This document shows, one piece after another, positions 1-9,184 of a DNA stretch of 64,000 nt; within the stretch, counting starts at the first letter, position 1; every line of letters starts with the position of its first letter. The notes under the pieces are model-generated. The model was not told the origin of the DNA, made no database searches, and worked only from the letters and a program-made list of their open reading frames with translations. This stretch comes from Bacillus sp. X1(2014). GTDB taxonomy: Bacteria > Bacillota > Bacilli > Bacillales_B > DSM-18226. The stretch covers positions 434,001 to 498,000 of the forward strand of contig NZ_VEED01000002.1 in NCBI RefSeq assembly GCF_007678255.1, read 5' to 3'. Position numbers and translations under genes: made by a program.

Positions 1-170
1 AAAATAGGTAAGGCAAAATAGAATAAACAGAAAAAGACGGCCATTGGCAAAATAAATGATTTCTTTTGCTTTAACAACGTTTGAAAATCATTCGTTTGGA
101 TCAGTGATGTGTAAGAAGCCTTTTGTACTTTCTGCGTGTGTAGTTTCTGTTCTTGAAATTGAACTCCCAT
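1..170 (-). CDS. DUF485 membrane protein, N-terminal part (runs off left edge)
   Basis: This is the first 56 codons of a minus-strand gene. The start ATG at 170 follows an AAGGGGGAG site 5 nt upstream. An ATG four bases upstream lies in another frame that stops after 28 codons. The visible protein has a polar N-terminus, then a region like the family core (F-x-x-L-L-K-Q-K-K-S-F) leading into a hydrophobic segment. That is the pattern of DUF485 (YwcB/YjcH-like) proteins, small two-helix membrane proteins usually encoded just before an ActP/YwcA acetate or solute:sodium symporter. By that rule the symporter would lie left of the window. Family assignment is by recall and rests on a partial protein. 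Confidence 0.7.
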   Translation of the reverse strand, partial: MGVQFQEQKLHTQKVQKASYTSLIQTNDFQTLLKQKKSFILPMAVFFCLFYFALPI

Positions 171-666
171 ACATGCTCCCCCTTTTATAACAAATGTAAA
201 TAAATAACTATAAACACTTGTTATACAATTAAATTCTCCGAATCGAAAACTTTCTCACAAAACCCTTAAAAGCAAATATTAACTGTCAATTTTTCTATCT
301 ATCACTCTCCTGTAGATTTAAAAACACAACATTTATTTAACAAACAAATAATAAACGACGTTTTAAAATCTGTTATACTATCACTTGATAAAAATACCAT
401 AGGATTGAACATTTGTAAATAAAATTCAGATATTTCTGAACAAAATTAGTTTTCTTCTATTTTTTTATAAAGGAAACTTCCATCAGCGAGGGTCTTACTG
501 CCCGTTAACTCAGTATTTAATCTATTAGGGCAAAGCGTGGCATGCCAATAAGCCCAAAGGAAACTACCTTTGGGCTGGCATTATAACGGCTTTGCATTCG
601 GGAAGAAACCTTAAAGTAGTTTCTCGAACTCTTATACATAATTAATTTGACAAAGGTGTTTTTTGT
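171..666. other. AT-rich intergenic region
   Basis: About 500 bases separate the DUF485 gene from the end of the NMO-like gene. I see no gene-like frame. The part next to the DUF485 gene should hold its promoter, but no convincing -35/-10 pair stands out. The only strong structure is the inverted repeat at 542-581. Confidence 0.5.
542..581 (-). terminator. Inverted repeat, possible terminator of the paa cluster
   Basis: AGCCCAAAGG (551-560) and CCTTTGGGCT (567-576) form a perfect 10-bp stem with a 6-nt loop, extended by ATGCC/GGCAT (542-546/577-581). It lies about 90 nt past the stop of the NMO-like gene. There is no good U-tract on either strand, so a terminator role is only likely; it could be another RNA structure. 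Confidence 0.4.
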
Positions 667-1626
667 TTATTTCAAAATAATTAGGTCCATTGCTACTCTA
701 TTAATTTGTCTGCTCGCTTCTTCCATCATGCTGTCCAACAGCTCTTTTACGCTAGGGATGCCAGAAATCAATCCTGCTACTTGTCCGCTATTAATGAATC
801 CGTTTTCTAAGTCTCCTGCTATCGCTCCAGTTACATGCTGTTTTTCAGACGTCATCTCATTATATTGTTCTAAAGTCATCCCTTGTTCTTCTATATTACG
901 TAATTTGTGTGCGTATGGGGTTTTTAACATTCTTCTTACACGCCCTACAGAACGCCCTACAATGACTGTATCGGTGTCACTTGCGTGAACCAAATTTTGT
1001 TTATACGTGTTATGAAAAGGAGCCTCTTTCGTAGCAATCAGCCGTGTACCGATCTGGACACCACTTGCCCCGAGCATCAACGCCGCCGCCAGGCCTTTTC
1101 CATCCCCAATTCCCCCAGCTGCAAGTACCGGAATGGTCACAGATTGAGCAATTTGCGGAATCAGTGTGAAGGTTGTCAGTTCAAGATTAGAGTTAATCCC
1201 AGCTGCTTCAAATCCTTCCGCTACTAAGATATCCGCTCCTGCTGCTTCTGCTTTTTGCGCATGCTTTACAGAAGCGACAACAGCAATTACTTTTACACCA
1301 TGATCGTGAAGAACCGGAATAATGGGCGCAGGATTCCCTGCAGATAATGATACAACTGGAATATGATGTTTTATAACCAACTCTACTAGTTCCTTTACAA
1401 AAGGTGTAACAGTAATGGCAATATTTAAAGCGAATGGCTTATTTGTTCTCTTTTTCGTTTCTAGAATAATGTTTTCTACTTGGTCCGGCGCCATGGTACC
1501 GCTTCCAATTGTCCCTAATCCTCCCGCTTCTGATACAGCCGCCGTAAGGGGCGCATTGCTGATGTTTCCCATGCCCCCTTGTATGATAGGGTATTTAATA
1601 TGCAATTGTTCAGTTATATATTTCAC
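667..1626 (-). CDS. Nitronate monooxygenase / FabK-like FMN protein
   Basis: 319 aa TIM-barrel flavoprotein of the nitronate monooxygenase/2-nitropropane dioxygenase family. The N-terminal I-I-Q-G-G-M motif (14-19), the A-A-G-G-I-G-D-G stretch and the G-V-Q-I-G-T phosphate-binding motif are those of FMN-binding members. The GTG at 1626 is chosen because AAGGGGAG lies 8 nt upstream; the longer open frame has no site. The segment where NMO and FabK proteins carry E-A-G-G-H with the catalytic His reads E-A-A-G-I here (I144), so it is probably not an ordinary nitronate oxidase. It is the last gene of the phenylacetate cluster, separated from paaX by a terminator, and its role there is unknown. 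Confidence 0.75.
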   Translation of the reverse strand: MKYITEQLHIKYPIIQGGMGNISNAPLTAAVSEAGGLGTIGSGTMAPDQVENIILETKKRTNKPFALNIAITVTPFVKELVELVIKHHIPVVSLSAGNPAPIIPVLHDHGVKVIAVVASVKHAQKAEAAGADILVAEGFEAAGINSNLELTTFTLIPQIAQSVTIPVLAAGGIGDGKGLAAALMLGASGVQIGTRLIATKEAPFHNTYKQNLVHASDTDTVIVGRSVGRVRRMLKTPYAHKLRNIEEQGMTLEQYNEMTSEKQHVTGAIAGDLENGFINSGQVAGLISGIPSVKELLDSMMEEASRQINRVAMDLIILK

Positions 1627-1705
1627 TTTTACCACTCCCCTTATAAATAATGTTATAATAGAATCAACATAAACACAATCATAATCATACAAAAGGGGAC
1701 ATAAT

Positions 1706-1738
1706 ATGCTTAATTTACAAAAAGGAAAACTCAAATAA
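1706..1738 (+). CDS. 10-codon ORF directly before a terminator
   Basis: An ATG at 1706 has a strong AAAGGGGAC site 5 nt upstream. It opens a frame of only ten codons (M-L-N-L-Q-K-G-K-L-K) that stops at TAA inside the left arm of the terminator at 1733-1780. The peptide start recalls TerD proteins, which begin with a similar L-Q-K-G motif, so it may be the stub of a lost gene. Equally it may be chance. No function is claimed. Confidence 0.2.
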   Translation: MLNLQKGKLK

Positions 1739-1780
1739 AAAACTCCTAAAGGAACGCTTCCCTCTAGGAGTTTTTTATTT
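1733..1780. terminator. Bidirectional intrinsic terminator
   Basis: A perfect 16-bp inverted repeat, AAATAAAAAACTCCTA (1733-1748) and its complement (1765-1780), surrounds a 16-nt loop. T-runs lie on both strands. The paaX stop codon (1764-1766) sits at the edge of the right arm, so the hairpin ends the paa transcript and could also stop rightward transcription. Confidence 0.85.
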
Positions 1781-2663
1781 GTTCGCTGATTAACAGATGG
1801 TCAGAAGCATCATACGATTGATCTTTGCGCCTTAAATCATTATCCTCCTGGAAGACCTCTTCAAAGAAACGGTTAGCCGGCTCAGCTAATAATTTATAAT
1901 ATTGACTAAACAACAACGCCGCATGGTTACCGCTCCAGCGCGCAGGTAAAAGCTCCTTCGGCAATCCTGGATCAGTGAATAAAAATTTCCGATACTCGTG
2001 AACAAGATTCGTTCTCTCGACAAAACATTCCGCATCCGTCATCTCGCCTCTTTGCATGATACTTTGATGCACAATGTATTTCCTGCTGTAATCCGAGATA
2101 AATTGCTCATACTTTTCTTCAATCTCAGATAAAGGCCAACTTCTCTCAACAAGCGATTGGCTTTCCTTCGGCCCCTTATATTCTGATAAAAAGAAATCAA
2201 CGTATGGCCTAATATCATATTTGTCGATTAAGAGCTCAACTTCCTTATCTAAGGCGTTGGGAGATATCCAGCAGCCGCTGGCAAAACTTCCAAAGCCACT
2301 CCATAGTAATTCTTTTCTAAGTTCATCACGAATTTGTCTTTTTTCTTCCGGAATGGTATACATAAGGATTCTCCACTTTCCATCCCATTCATGAGGATTC
2401 AGCTTGAAAATTCTCCCCGCGGCTTCTTCCATGCGGTTATCACCGCGAGAAGTTAGAAAATAATAACTTTTATTCCCCTTTTTCTCCGACTGAATCCACC
2501 CTAGTTTCAACATACGCGAAACAGCTACACGAACAGCCTGTTCATTATGTCCAAATTCTTTTAACAAGCGTATTAAACTTCCAATCCAAATTTTATTTCC
2601 ATAATGGCGTAAGTAATCGCCATAAATCGTAAAAATCATGGACTGCGTATTAGCAGTACTCAT
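1764..2663 (-). CDS. paaX: PaaX-family transcriptional repressor
   Basis: 299 aa, the usual PaaX length. PaaX represses phenylacetate catabolic genes and is released by phenylacetyl-CoA, the product of PaaK. An N-terminal winged helix (about residues 8-80, including N-E-Q-A-V-R-V-A-V-S-R-M-L) is followed by the PaaX core with W-R-I-L-M-Y-T-I-P and a C-terminal domain with F-x-x-R-T-N-L-V-H-E-Y-R-K-F. The site AAAGAGTGAG precedes the ATG. It is near the distal end of the operon it probably controls, so it may be autoregulated. Candidate targets are the repeats before paaK and paaA. Confidence 0.92.
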   Translation of the reverse strand: MSTANTQSMIFTIYGDYLRHYGNKIWIGSLIRLLKEFGHNEQAVRVAVSRMLKLGWIQSEKKGNKSYYFLTSRGDNRMEEAAGRIFKLNPHEWDGKWRILMYTIPEEKRQIRDELRKELLWSGFGSFASGCWISPNALDKEVELLIDKYDIRPYVDFFLSEYKGPKESQSLVERSWPLSEIEEKYEQFISDYSRKYIVHQSIMQRGEMTDAECFVERTNLVHEYRKFLFTDPGLPKELLPARWSGNHAALLFSQYYKLLAEPANRFFEEVFQEDNDLRRKDQSYDASDHLLISEQIKNS

Positions 2664-2762
2664 TTTATCTCACTCTTTCTGTTTGCACCGCCTGTATATG
2701 TTTTGTTTCAAAAAAGTGGAGCGCTCGAGAATCTATTATAATCCTATGCTGATTTGCAGCTA

Positions 2763-3539
2763 TTATTTTCCTGTGAAATTAGGCAGTCTCCGCTCGCTAA
2801 AAGCTCGTAAAGCCTCTAAACGGTCTTCGGTTGGAATCGTTATTTCATAGGCTTTCGACTCAATTGCCAATCCAGTTTGCAAATCTGCATTCATCCCTTG
2901 ATTAATCGCATATTTCGCCTGCTTTAAAGCAATAGGACCATTTTTCATCATTTCTGCTGCAAACTCTTCACAGGACTTCATAAGTTCATCACGCTTTACA
3001 ACTCTCGTCAGTATTCCCCATCCATAAGCATCTGAAGCAGAGATTTTTCGCGCTGTAAAAATCAGCTCTTTCGCTTTTGCTTCACCAATTAACCGAGGTA
3101 AACGCTGCGTACCGCCAGCTCCGGGAATAATAGCCCAGCTCGTCTCTGTAAGTCCCAGCTTCGCTTCCTCTACTGCAAGGGAAAAATCACAGGCCAACAT
3201 TAATTCAAAACCGCCGCCAAACGCATAACCATTTACCGCCGCAATCGTTGGCTGAGGAAGAGAAGCTACGCTGTTGAATACATCCCGAATTGCTTTTACG
3301 TTTCTTCTTACTTGCACATCGGTTAAAGTTTTACGCTCTTTTAAATCAGCACCTGCACTAAAGGCTTTCTCACCTGCTCCAGTGAAAATGACTACTCTCA
3401 CTTCTGGATCTAGCTCAATAGAATCTACCACTTCTTGTAACTGCTTTAATGTCTCATAATCAAAACAATTTAACACGTCAGGACGATTTATTGTTACATA
3501 CCCTATACTATCTTCTATATTATACAAAACATTAGACAT
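2763..3539 (-). CDS. Enoyl-CoA hydratase/isomerase family protein
   Basis: 258 aa crotonase-fold protein. The oxyanion-hole motif (S-A-G-A-D-L, near 61-66) and both catalytic glutamates of true hydratases are present: one in G-G-F-E-L-M-L-A-C-D, one in L-T-E-T-S-W-A-I-I-P-G. The P-G-A-G-G-T-Q-R-L-P-R signature resembles 3-methylglutaconyl-CoA hydratases, so substrate cannot be set from sequence. It lies between the thiolase and paaX and is the third crotonase of the cluster besides paaF and paaG. It could serve an oxepin-CoA hydrolysis or ring-opening step in place of the absent PaaZ hydratase domain, or act on beta-oxidation intermediates. Function is inferred from position. Confidence 0.85.
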   Translation of the reverse strand: MSNVLYNIEDSIGYVTINRPDVLNCFDYETLKQLQEVVDSIELDPEVRVVIFTGAGEKAFSAGADLKERKTLTDVQVRRNVKAIRDVFNSVASLPQPTIAAVNGYAFGGGFELMLACDFSLAVEEAKLGLTETSWAIIPGAGGTQRLPRLIGEAKAKELIFTARKISASDAYGWGILTRVVKRDELMKSCEEFAAEMMKNGPIALKQAKYAINQGMNADLQTGLAIESKAYEITIPTEDRLEALRAFSERRLPNFTGK

Positions 3540-3605
3540 TTTCTACACCTCTTTTTATTTGTAAAAAACCCTTACTTGGCATTTCGTCAAATAAGGGCCC
3601 TCACG

Positions 3606-4811
3606 TTATTCTGTTACACTCTCTACGATCGCCGCTATTCCTTGCCCAACGCCTACACACATCGTCGCAAGGCCGAATTTTGCATCGCGTTTCTTCATCT
3701 CGTATATAAGGGTTGTTAAGATACGAGCTCCGCTTGCCCCAAGCGGATGGCCAAACGCAATCGCCCCTCCGTTTACATTCACTTTATTTTTATCCAGCTC
3801 CAATTGACGGATACATTCCAAAGCTTGAGAAGCAAATGCCTCATTCAATTCAACTAAGCCGATATCTTCGACCGTTAAATTGGAACGTTGCAGCGCTTTT
3901 CTTGTAGCAAAAATCGGTCCTAATCCCATGATAGCCGGCTCTAATCCTGCTGTTGCTCCTACTACATACTTCACTAAAGGCTTCAATCCTAATTCCTTCG
4001 CCTTATCGGCACTCATGATTAATAACGCTGAAGCTCCATCATTGACACCTGAAGCATTACCCGCCGTAACCGTTCCTCCTTCAAACAGAGGCTTTAATTT
4101 CCCGAGTTTTTCTAACGTTGTATCCGGACGAGGATGCTCATCCGTATCGACGACAATTTCATTACCTTTTCGATCTTTATATACAACAGGGACAATTTCT
4201 TGTGCAAAACGATTTTCTTCCATCGCTTTTTTCGCCCGCTGCTGACTCTCAAAAGCAAACTGATCCTGATCACTGCGTGGAACATTAAAGCGCTGAGCTA
4301 CATTTTCAGCCGTTTTCGGCATTGTGTCTACACCATACATTTCTTCTAACTTTTTATTCGTGAAGCGCCAGCCAATCGTCGTATCTTGAAGCTCCATTCC
4401 ACCACGAGGGAATTCTTTATCAGGCTTTGCCATAACGAAAGGCGCACGTGTCATGCTTTCCGTACCGCCGGCAATGTATATGTCTCCTTCTCCAATCGCA
4501 ATCGCTCTCGCTGCATACATGACAGCATCTAATCCGGAACCGCACAAACGGTTTACTGTTGTACCCGCAACGCTAACGGGGAGACCCGCCAGTAAAGCCG
4601 ACATTCTCGCTACGTTACGATTGTCTTCCCCCGCCTGGTTTGCGTTTCCAAAAATCACTTCTTCAATTTCATCAGCCGGAAGAGACGGATTGCGTTCTAC
4701 AAGCGCCTTGATGACAACCGCACCTAAATCATCTGGACGTACACTTTTTAATGCCCCGTTATATCTGCCAATTGGTGTTCGAACAGCATCTACGATTACA
4801 ACTTCTCTCAT
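3606..4811 (-). CDS. paaJ: 3-oxoadipyl-CoA/acetyl-CoA thiolase
   Basis: 401 aa thiolase. It cleaves 3-oxoadipyl-CoA (and, in the phenylacetate route, also its dehydrosuberyl analogue) with CoA, giving acetyl-CoA and succinyl-CoA. The nucleophilic Cys90 lies in R-L-C-G-S-G, His355 in G-H-P-L-G-A-S-G and Cys385 in C-V-G-V-G-Q-G, the full catalytic set. The start overlaps the stop of the upstream 3-hydroxyacyl-CoA dehydrogenase by four bases (ATGA), so the two are probably translationally coupled. The gene name is given from context; the protein alone could be a general acetyl-CoA acetyltransferase. Confidence 0.88.
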   Translation of the reverse strand: MREVVIVDAVRTPIGRYNGALKSVRPDDLGAVVIKALVERNPSLPADEIEEVIFGNANQAGEDNRNVARMSALLAGLPVSVAGTTVNRLCGSGLDAVMYAARAIAIGEGDIYIAGGTESMTRAPFVMAKPDKEFPRGGMELQDTTIGWRFTNKKLEEMYGVDTMPKTAENVAQRFNVPRSDQDQFAFESQQRAKKAMEENRFAQEIVPVVYKDRKGNEIVVDTDEHPRPDTTLEKLGKLKPLFEGGTVTAGNASGVNDGASALLIMSADKAKELGLKPLVKYVVGATAGLEPAIMGLGPIFATRKALQRSNLTVEDIGLVELNEAFASQALECIRQLELDKNKVNVNGGAIAFGHPLGASGARILTTLIYEMKKRDAKFGLATMCVGVGQGIAAIVESVTE

Positions 4812-5683
4812 TTTTTAACCGCCTCTTTTTCTTCGGTAGTATAATCATATACTCCCTTGCCTGATTTTCGACCTAAACGTCCTGCCTTAACATATTGCTC
4901 TAATAACGGAGCCGGACGATATTTTTCACCAAGCTTCTCATGCAAATACTTTAAATTATTTAAACGGGCATCTAACCCTACTAAGTCTACAAGTTCAAAT
5001 GGACCCATTGGGTAGTTCAATCCTAATTTAATGGCTTTATCAATCTCCTCAGGTGTACCCAGCCCTTCTTGAAGCATGTAAAAAGCTTCATTACCGACCA
5101 AAGCGCTAATGCGGCTTGTTACAAATCCAGGGAACTCATTAATCACAACCGTCTCTTTTCCCATCTTTTCCGCAACTTCTTTAATCACTTGTGCCGTTTC
5201 ATTACTTGTTTCCAGGCCGCGAATAATTTCAACAAGCGGCATTTTATGAACCGGATTAAAGAAGTGCATCGCAATTGTTTTTTCCGGACGGTTTCCGTAT
5301 GAAGCAATTTCCGTTGGACTCATCGTTGATGTGTTCGTCGCAAAGAAACAATGAGCTGGTGCATATTTTTCAATTGTTTCAAATACCGCTTTTTTGATTT
5401 CAGCTTTCTCAGGAACAGCCTCAATCACTAAATCCGCTTCACTGGCCGCTTCTTGTAAACTAGTAGCATAGTAAAGATTTTTCTTGGACAATTCTACTGT
5501 TTCAGCAGATATTTTTCCGCGGGATAATCCTTTTTCAAAGATGCTGTTCAATTCCTTTTTGGCATTTTCTAATGCCGCTTCTTGCACATCCACTAATGTA
5601 ACCGAGTATCCCCCGACAGCTCCTACATAGGCAATACCTCTTCCCATTACACCTGAACCTACTACAACAATGTTATTAATCAT
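4808..5683 (-). CDS. paaH: 3-hydroxyacyl-CoA dehydrogenase
   Basis: 291 aa NAD-dependent 3-hydroxyacyl-CoA dehydrogenase, expected to oxidise 3-hydroxyadipyl-CoA. The Rossmann motif G-S-G-V-M-G-R-G-I lies at the very N-terminus, followed by acidic D in T-L-V-D-V-Q. The catalytic His-Glu pair appears as H-F-F-N-P-V-H-K-M-P-L-V-E. The C-terminal helical domain carries N-Y-P-M-G-P-F-E-L-V-D. The ATG at 5683 is preferred over an in-frame start 27 nt upstream because AAGGAGG lies 6 nt before it. The stop overlaps the thiolase start by 4 nt. Confidence 0.9.
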   Translation of the reverse strand: MINNIVVVGSGVMGRGIAYVGAVGGYSVTLVDVQEAALENAKKELNSIFEKGLSRGKISAETVELSKKNLYYATSLQEAASEADLVIEAVPEKAEIKKAVFETIEKYAPAHCFFATNTSTMSPTEIASYGNRPEKTIAMHFFNPVHKMPLVEIIRGLETSNETAQVIKEVAEKMGKETVVINEFPGFVTSRISALVGNEAFYMLQEGLGTPEEIDKAIKLGLNYPMGPFELVDLVGLDARLNNLKYLHEKLGEKYRPAPLLEQYVKAGRLGRKSGKGVYDYTTEEKEAVKK

Positions 5684-5768
5684 GGTTGTCCTCCTTTTTT
5701 CAACACACACTTATGCAAATAAGTACGAATAAAACTCATTAGGAGCTCTATCCGTACTCATCATAGAA

Positions 5769-7286
5769 TTACACACCAAATGGATTTAATGGACGGCTGC
5801 CATAGTAAGAAATGATGCTTTTTGTTTCCGTATATAGATCAAGCGTCTCAATACATAGCTCACGGCCAAAACCGGATTGTTTATAACCGCCAAACGGTGT
5901 TCCAGGCATGGCTGAGAATGGGCAGTTCACCATTACGATACCAGCTTGAATTTGATTCGCTACACGAGTAGCACGTGCTCCGTCTTTCGTCCAAACAGCT
6001 GAACCTAGTCCAAATTCAGTATCATTAGCTAATTTGATTGCTTCTTTTTCATCTTTAAATTTCATGATCACGACAACTGGTCCAAAGATTTCTTCATTAA
6101 CTACTTTCATGTCATGATTAACATTGGCAATAACAGTTGGCTCGTACCAGAATCCATTTTCAAATCCTTCGACCTTCGCCCCTTTGCCGCCGGCTAAAAT
6201 TTCAGCACCGTCTTCAATGGCAGATTTCACATAACCATCCACTACATCCCATTGGCTTTGATCAATAATCGCACCAACATGTGTTTCTTTGTCAAACGGA
6301 TTCCCTAATTTCAATTTCTTTGTCTTTTCAACAAATTTACTTACAAATTCATCATAAATGTCTTCGTGTACGTATAAACGTGAGCGAGCTTCACAAGACT
6401 GACCTGTATTGTAGAAAATACCGTATAAAGAACCGTCTACCGCTGCATCGATATCAGCATCGTCAAATACGATATTAGGAGATTTACCGCCTAGCTCTAA
6501 CGTAACACGCTTTAATGTTTTAGACGCTCTTGCCATGATATCTTTACCGATTGGTGTAGAACCAGTGAAGGCTACTTTATCTACTTGTGTATGCTCCACT
6601 AAGTAGTTTCCAACTTCTGCACCTGAACCAGGAACGATGTTTACGACACCTTCAGGTACTCCTGCTTCATAACAAATTTCTCCAAGAATAATAGCTGTAA
6701 GCGGTGTTAAACTAGCCGGTTTTACAACAACTGAACATCCGACAGCGATGGCAGGAGCAATCTTCCACGCAGCCATCATTAATGGATAATTCCAAGGAAT
6801 GATTTGCGCACAAACTCCGACAGGTTCTTTTTCTGTATAGTTGTGGAATTGTCCAGGCACAGGGTTCACCGTACCGCCATGTCCTACGATGGCACCTGCA
6901 TAAAATTCGAAGTCTTCGATTGCCTGCATCACTTGACCTTGTGCTGCATTCAGGGATTTACCAGTATCTAAAATCTCTAACTCTACTAATTCATTAAATC
7001 TTGAACGCATGATTGAAGCGATTTTATTTAATACACGAGAACGTTTATTAACCGGTGATTTTTTCCATTTGCCAAAATCAAATGCATTGCGAGCTGCTTG
7101 AATGGCTTTTTCTGTATCTTCTTTTGTCGCTTTCGCTACTTGTGCGATGACTTCGCCAGTAGCAGGATTATATGTTTTAAACGTAACGCCGTTGCTGCTT
7201 TCTACTTTTTCGCCATTGATGATTAAATGGTAGAATTCACGTTTCATAGCAGGTTTTTCTGTTTTGATTTCTTGAACTGTTGTCAT
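5769..7286 (-). CDS. NAD(P)-dependent aldehyde dehydrogenase
   Basis: 505 aa, full-length ALDH. Catalytic Glu264 sits in L-E-L-G-G-K and Cys298 in N-T-G-Q-S-C-E-A; the P-W-N-Y-P and F-T-G-S-T-P-I-G cofactor motifs are intact. In context two roles fit: oxidation of phenylacetaldehyde to phenylacetate, or of the semialdehyde made after hydrolytic ring cleavage of oxepin-CoA, a job done by the ALDH half of PaaZ in Escherichia coli. No PaaZ fusion is encoded here, which favours the second role but does not prove it. It lies between paaG and paaH with short gaps, so it belongs to the operon. Confidence 0.85.
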   Translation of the reverse strand: MTTVQEIKTEKPAMKREFYHLIINGEKVESSNGVTFKTYNPATGEVIAQVAKATKEDTEKAIQAARNAFDFGKWKKSPVNKRSRVLNKIASIMRSRFNELVELEILDTGKSLNAAQGQVMQAIEDFEFYAGAIVGHGGTVNPVPGQFHNYTEKEPVGVCAQIIPWNYPLMMAAWKIAPAIAVGCSVVVKPASLTPLTAIILGEICYEAGVPEGVVNIVPGSGAEVGNYLVEHTQVDKVAFTGSTPIGKDIMARASKTLKRVTLELGGKSPNIVFDDADIDAAVDGSLYGIFYNTGQSCEARSRLYVHEDIYDEFVSKFVEKTKKLKLGNPFDKETHVGAIIDQSQWDVVDGYVKSAIEDGAEILAGGKGAKVEGFENGFWYEPTVIANVNHDMKVVNEEIFGPVVVIMKFKDEKEAIKLANDTEFGLGSAVWTKDGARATRVANQIQAGIVMVNCPFSAMPGTPFGGYKQSGFGRELCIETLDLYTETKSIISYYGSRPLNPFGV

Positions 7287-7301
7287 ATTATCCCACTCCT
7301 T

Positions 7302-8075
7302 TTATTTTCCTGTAAAAACTGGTTTGCGTTTTTCTAAAAATGCGTTAACGCCTTCACGAGAATCTTGTGTCAATCCTGCAATACGTTGACCTTCAGCTTC
7401 TTTCTCTAGATAAGAGTCAAAAGAAATGTTGTTAGCCAAGGTTAAATAATATTTGATTAAGCCGATTGCTTTCGTTGGCATTTGAGCAAGTTTCACAGCA
7501 AACTCTTTGACTTCTTGTTCCCATGTATCCATCGGAATCACTTTTGTCACTAGCCCGAGGTCAAAAGCCTTCTCAGCACTAACCTTTTCTCCCAAAATAG
7601 ACAGCTCTGCCGCTTTCGCGCTTCCGATTAATTTAGAAAGGAAGTAAATATTACCTGAATCTGGAATTAATCCGATATGGATGAAGGCATTAAGAAAGCT
7701 TGCTTTTTCTGAAGCTATTCTAAAATCACAAGCAAGTGCTAAACTAAATCCAGCTCCTGCTGCTACACCGTTTACGGCAGCAACAATAGGTTTCTCACAA
7801 TTCACAATTTGTTTCACCATTGGGCCGTAATGATCTCTGAGAACTTGGCCATGATCCATTTCCTCATTAACTTCCGCTAAGTCTTGTCCGGAGCAAAACG
7901 CCCGCCCCTCACCCGTTATGACAATACATCGCACCGTTTCATCTAAAGATGCTTCTCTTACCGCCTCTTTTATTTCACGATTCATTTGAGCGATAAAAGC
8001 ATTCAGCTTATCTGGTCTATTCAGTCGCAGCCAAGCTACGCCATCTTGCACGTTGTAGCGAATCGTTTCAAACAT
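7302..8075 (-). CDS. paaG: Epoxyphenylacetyl-CoA isomerase
   Basis: 257 aa crotonase-fold protein. PaaG turns the 1,2-epoxide of phenylacetyl-CoA into oxepin-CoA. F-C-S-G-Q-D-L and V-N-G-V-A-A-G-A-G match the PaaG subgroup. The first hydratase glutamate is replaced (G-A-G-F-S-L-A-L-A-C-D) and the second is Asp in G-L-I-P-D-S-G. That pattern of one acid is typical of isomerases like PaaG rather than hydratases. It is 15 nt downstream of paaF and 15 nt upstream of the aldehyde dehydrogenase. Confidence 0.88.
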   Translation of the reverse strand: MFETIRYNVQDGVAWLRLNRPDKLNAFIAQMNREIKEAVREASLDETVRCIVITGEGRAFCSGQDLAEVNEEMDHGQVLRDHYGPMVKQIVNCEKPIVAAVNGVAAGAGFSLALACDFRIASEKASFLNAFIHIGLIPDSGNIYFLSKLIGSAKAAELSILGEKVSAEKAFDLGLVTKVIPMDTWEQEVKEFAVKLAQMPTKAIGLIKYYLTLANNISFDSYLEKEAEGQRIAGLTQDSREGVNAFLEKRKPVFTGK

Positions 8076-8090
8076 ATCCCTTCCGCCTCC

Positions 8091-8867
8091 TTATCTTCCT
8101 TTGAAGTGCGGTTTTCTTCTTTCTATGAAAGCCTGCATTCCTTCTTTTTGATCTTGTGATGAGAACAATAAGTAAAAATTCTTTCGTTCATACTGCATTC
8201 CTTCGTATAAGGAATGGTCCACCGCTTTATTTACCGAATCTTTAATAAGACGTAATGATAAAGGAGGTTGTTTTGCTAACTTATTAGCAAACTTCATCGC
8301 TTCTTCCATCAATAATTCTTCAGCAACAATCCGATTAACGATTCCGTGCTCCTGCGCTTGTTCTACCGAAATTCTATCCCCAGTCAAAAGCCATTCCAGC
8401 GCTTTTGTTCTTCCAGCAAGCTTCGTTAAACGTTGTGTGCCTCCGGCTCCTGGCATTACACCAATATTGACTTCCGGGAATGAAAATTCAGTGCCGCTTG
8501 CTGCAATTAACATATCGCAGCAAAGCGCTAGCTCAAAACCTCCGCCCAACACAAATCCTTTCACCGCGCCTATTATCGGTTTTTTGATAAGACCTAAACG
8601 GTCCCAATCGGCAAACTGATTTAACAGCTCTAAACGGATGGAATCATCATTTGCCATTTCATCAATATCAGCACCTGCTGAAAAGGCACGTCCTTTTCCG
8701 GTAATTAATATTGTGACCACTTCATCCTGCTGATCAAATGATTCAATCGCTTCGACAATTTCTCTTACCATTCTGCGGTTTAATGCATTGTATTGCTTCG
8801 GGCGGTTTAGTTCAATTAATCCTACCCCGTCTATAATGGAAGTTTCGATAAATTGGAAACTAATCAT
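8091..8867 (-). CDS. paaF: Enoyl-CoA hydratase (2,3-dehydroadipyl-CoA hydratase type)
   Basis: 258 aa crotonase with both catalytic glutamates: G-G-G-F-E-L-A-L-C-C-D and S-F-P-E-V-N-I-G-V-M-P-G, plus F-S-A-G-A-D-I. PaaF hydrates 2,3-dehydroadipyl-CoA to 3-hydroxyadipyl-CoA, the substrate of PaaH. The start overlaps the stop of the EthD-family gene by 4 nt. The paaF label follows from its position beside paaG and its hydratase residues; the other hydratase at 2763-3539 could share or exchange roles with it. Confidence 0.82.
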   Translation of the reverse strand: MISFQFIETSIIDGVGLIELNRPKQYNALNRRMVREIVEAIESFDQQDEVVTILITGKGRAFSAGADIDEMANDDSIRLELLNQFADWDRLGLIKKPIIGAVKGFVLGGGFELALCCDMLIAASGTEFSFPEVNIGVMPGAGGTQRLTKLAGRTKALEWLLTGDRISVEQAQEHGIVNRIVAEELLMEEAMKFANKLAKQPPLSLRLIKDSVNKAVDHSLYEGMQYERKNFYLLFSSQDQKEGMQAFIERRKPHFKGR

Positions 8868-9169
8868 TTCACTTCTTCACCTATCATTAATGTTACAAGC
8901 TCTCCAGCAAAGCCCATTAAATCTTTTCCAGAAGCCTTACCCTCTGCAGAACGCATGCCTTGCTTAAGCGCTTCATAATCGTCGTAATACATTTCACACA
9001 TTAAGTAGTACTCTCCTTCTCCACCCATAGGAGAGCCGGTGATTTTGGTTACTTCCATTTTGCGAAGGCCGGGAATCTTCTCTGTAATTGGACCGTGAAC
9101 ATTAAAGTAATGCTCGTCAAATGCTTCTTTATTTTCAGGATGTTTATATAATGCAATCATTTTCACCAT
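8864..9169 (-). CDS. EthD family small protein
   Basis: 101 aa ferredoxin-like alpha/beta-barrel protein of the EthD family. Typical features are the start M-V-K-M-I-A-L-Y-K-H-P, the H-G-P-I-T-x-K-I-P-G-L-R-K motif, and Y-Y-L-M-C-E-M-Y-Y-D-D-Y-E-A-L-K. EthD-like proteins accompany oxygenase and ring-degradation genes, but their biochemical role is poorly defined. Here it lies between paaD and paaF, overlapping paaF by 4 nt. A supporting role in the epoxidation or isomerisation step is plausible; nothing in the sequence names the reaction. Confidence 0.85.
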   Translation of the reverse strand: MVKMIALYKHPENKEAFDEHYFNVHGPITEKIPGLRKMEVTKITGSPMGGEGEYYLMCEMYYDDYEALKQGMRSAEGKASGKDLMGFAGELVTLMIGEEVK

Positions 9170-9184
9170 AGTTGTATCCTCGCT

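Noticed and set aside
480..640. Possible riboswitch around the 542-581 hairpin
   Set aside because: Compared by eye with c-di-GMP, SAM, purine, TPP, manganese and T-box consensus elements; none fits.
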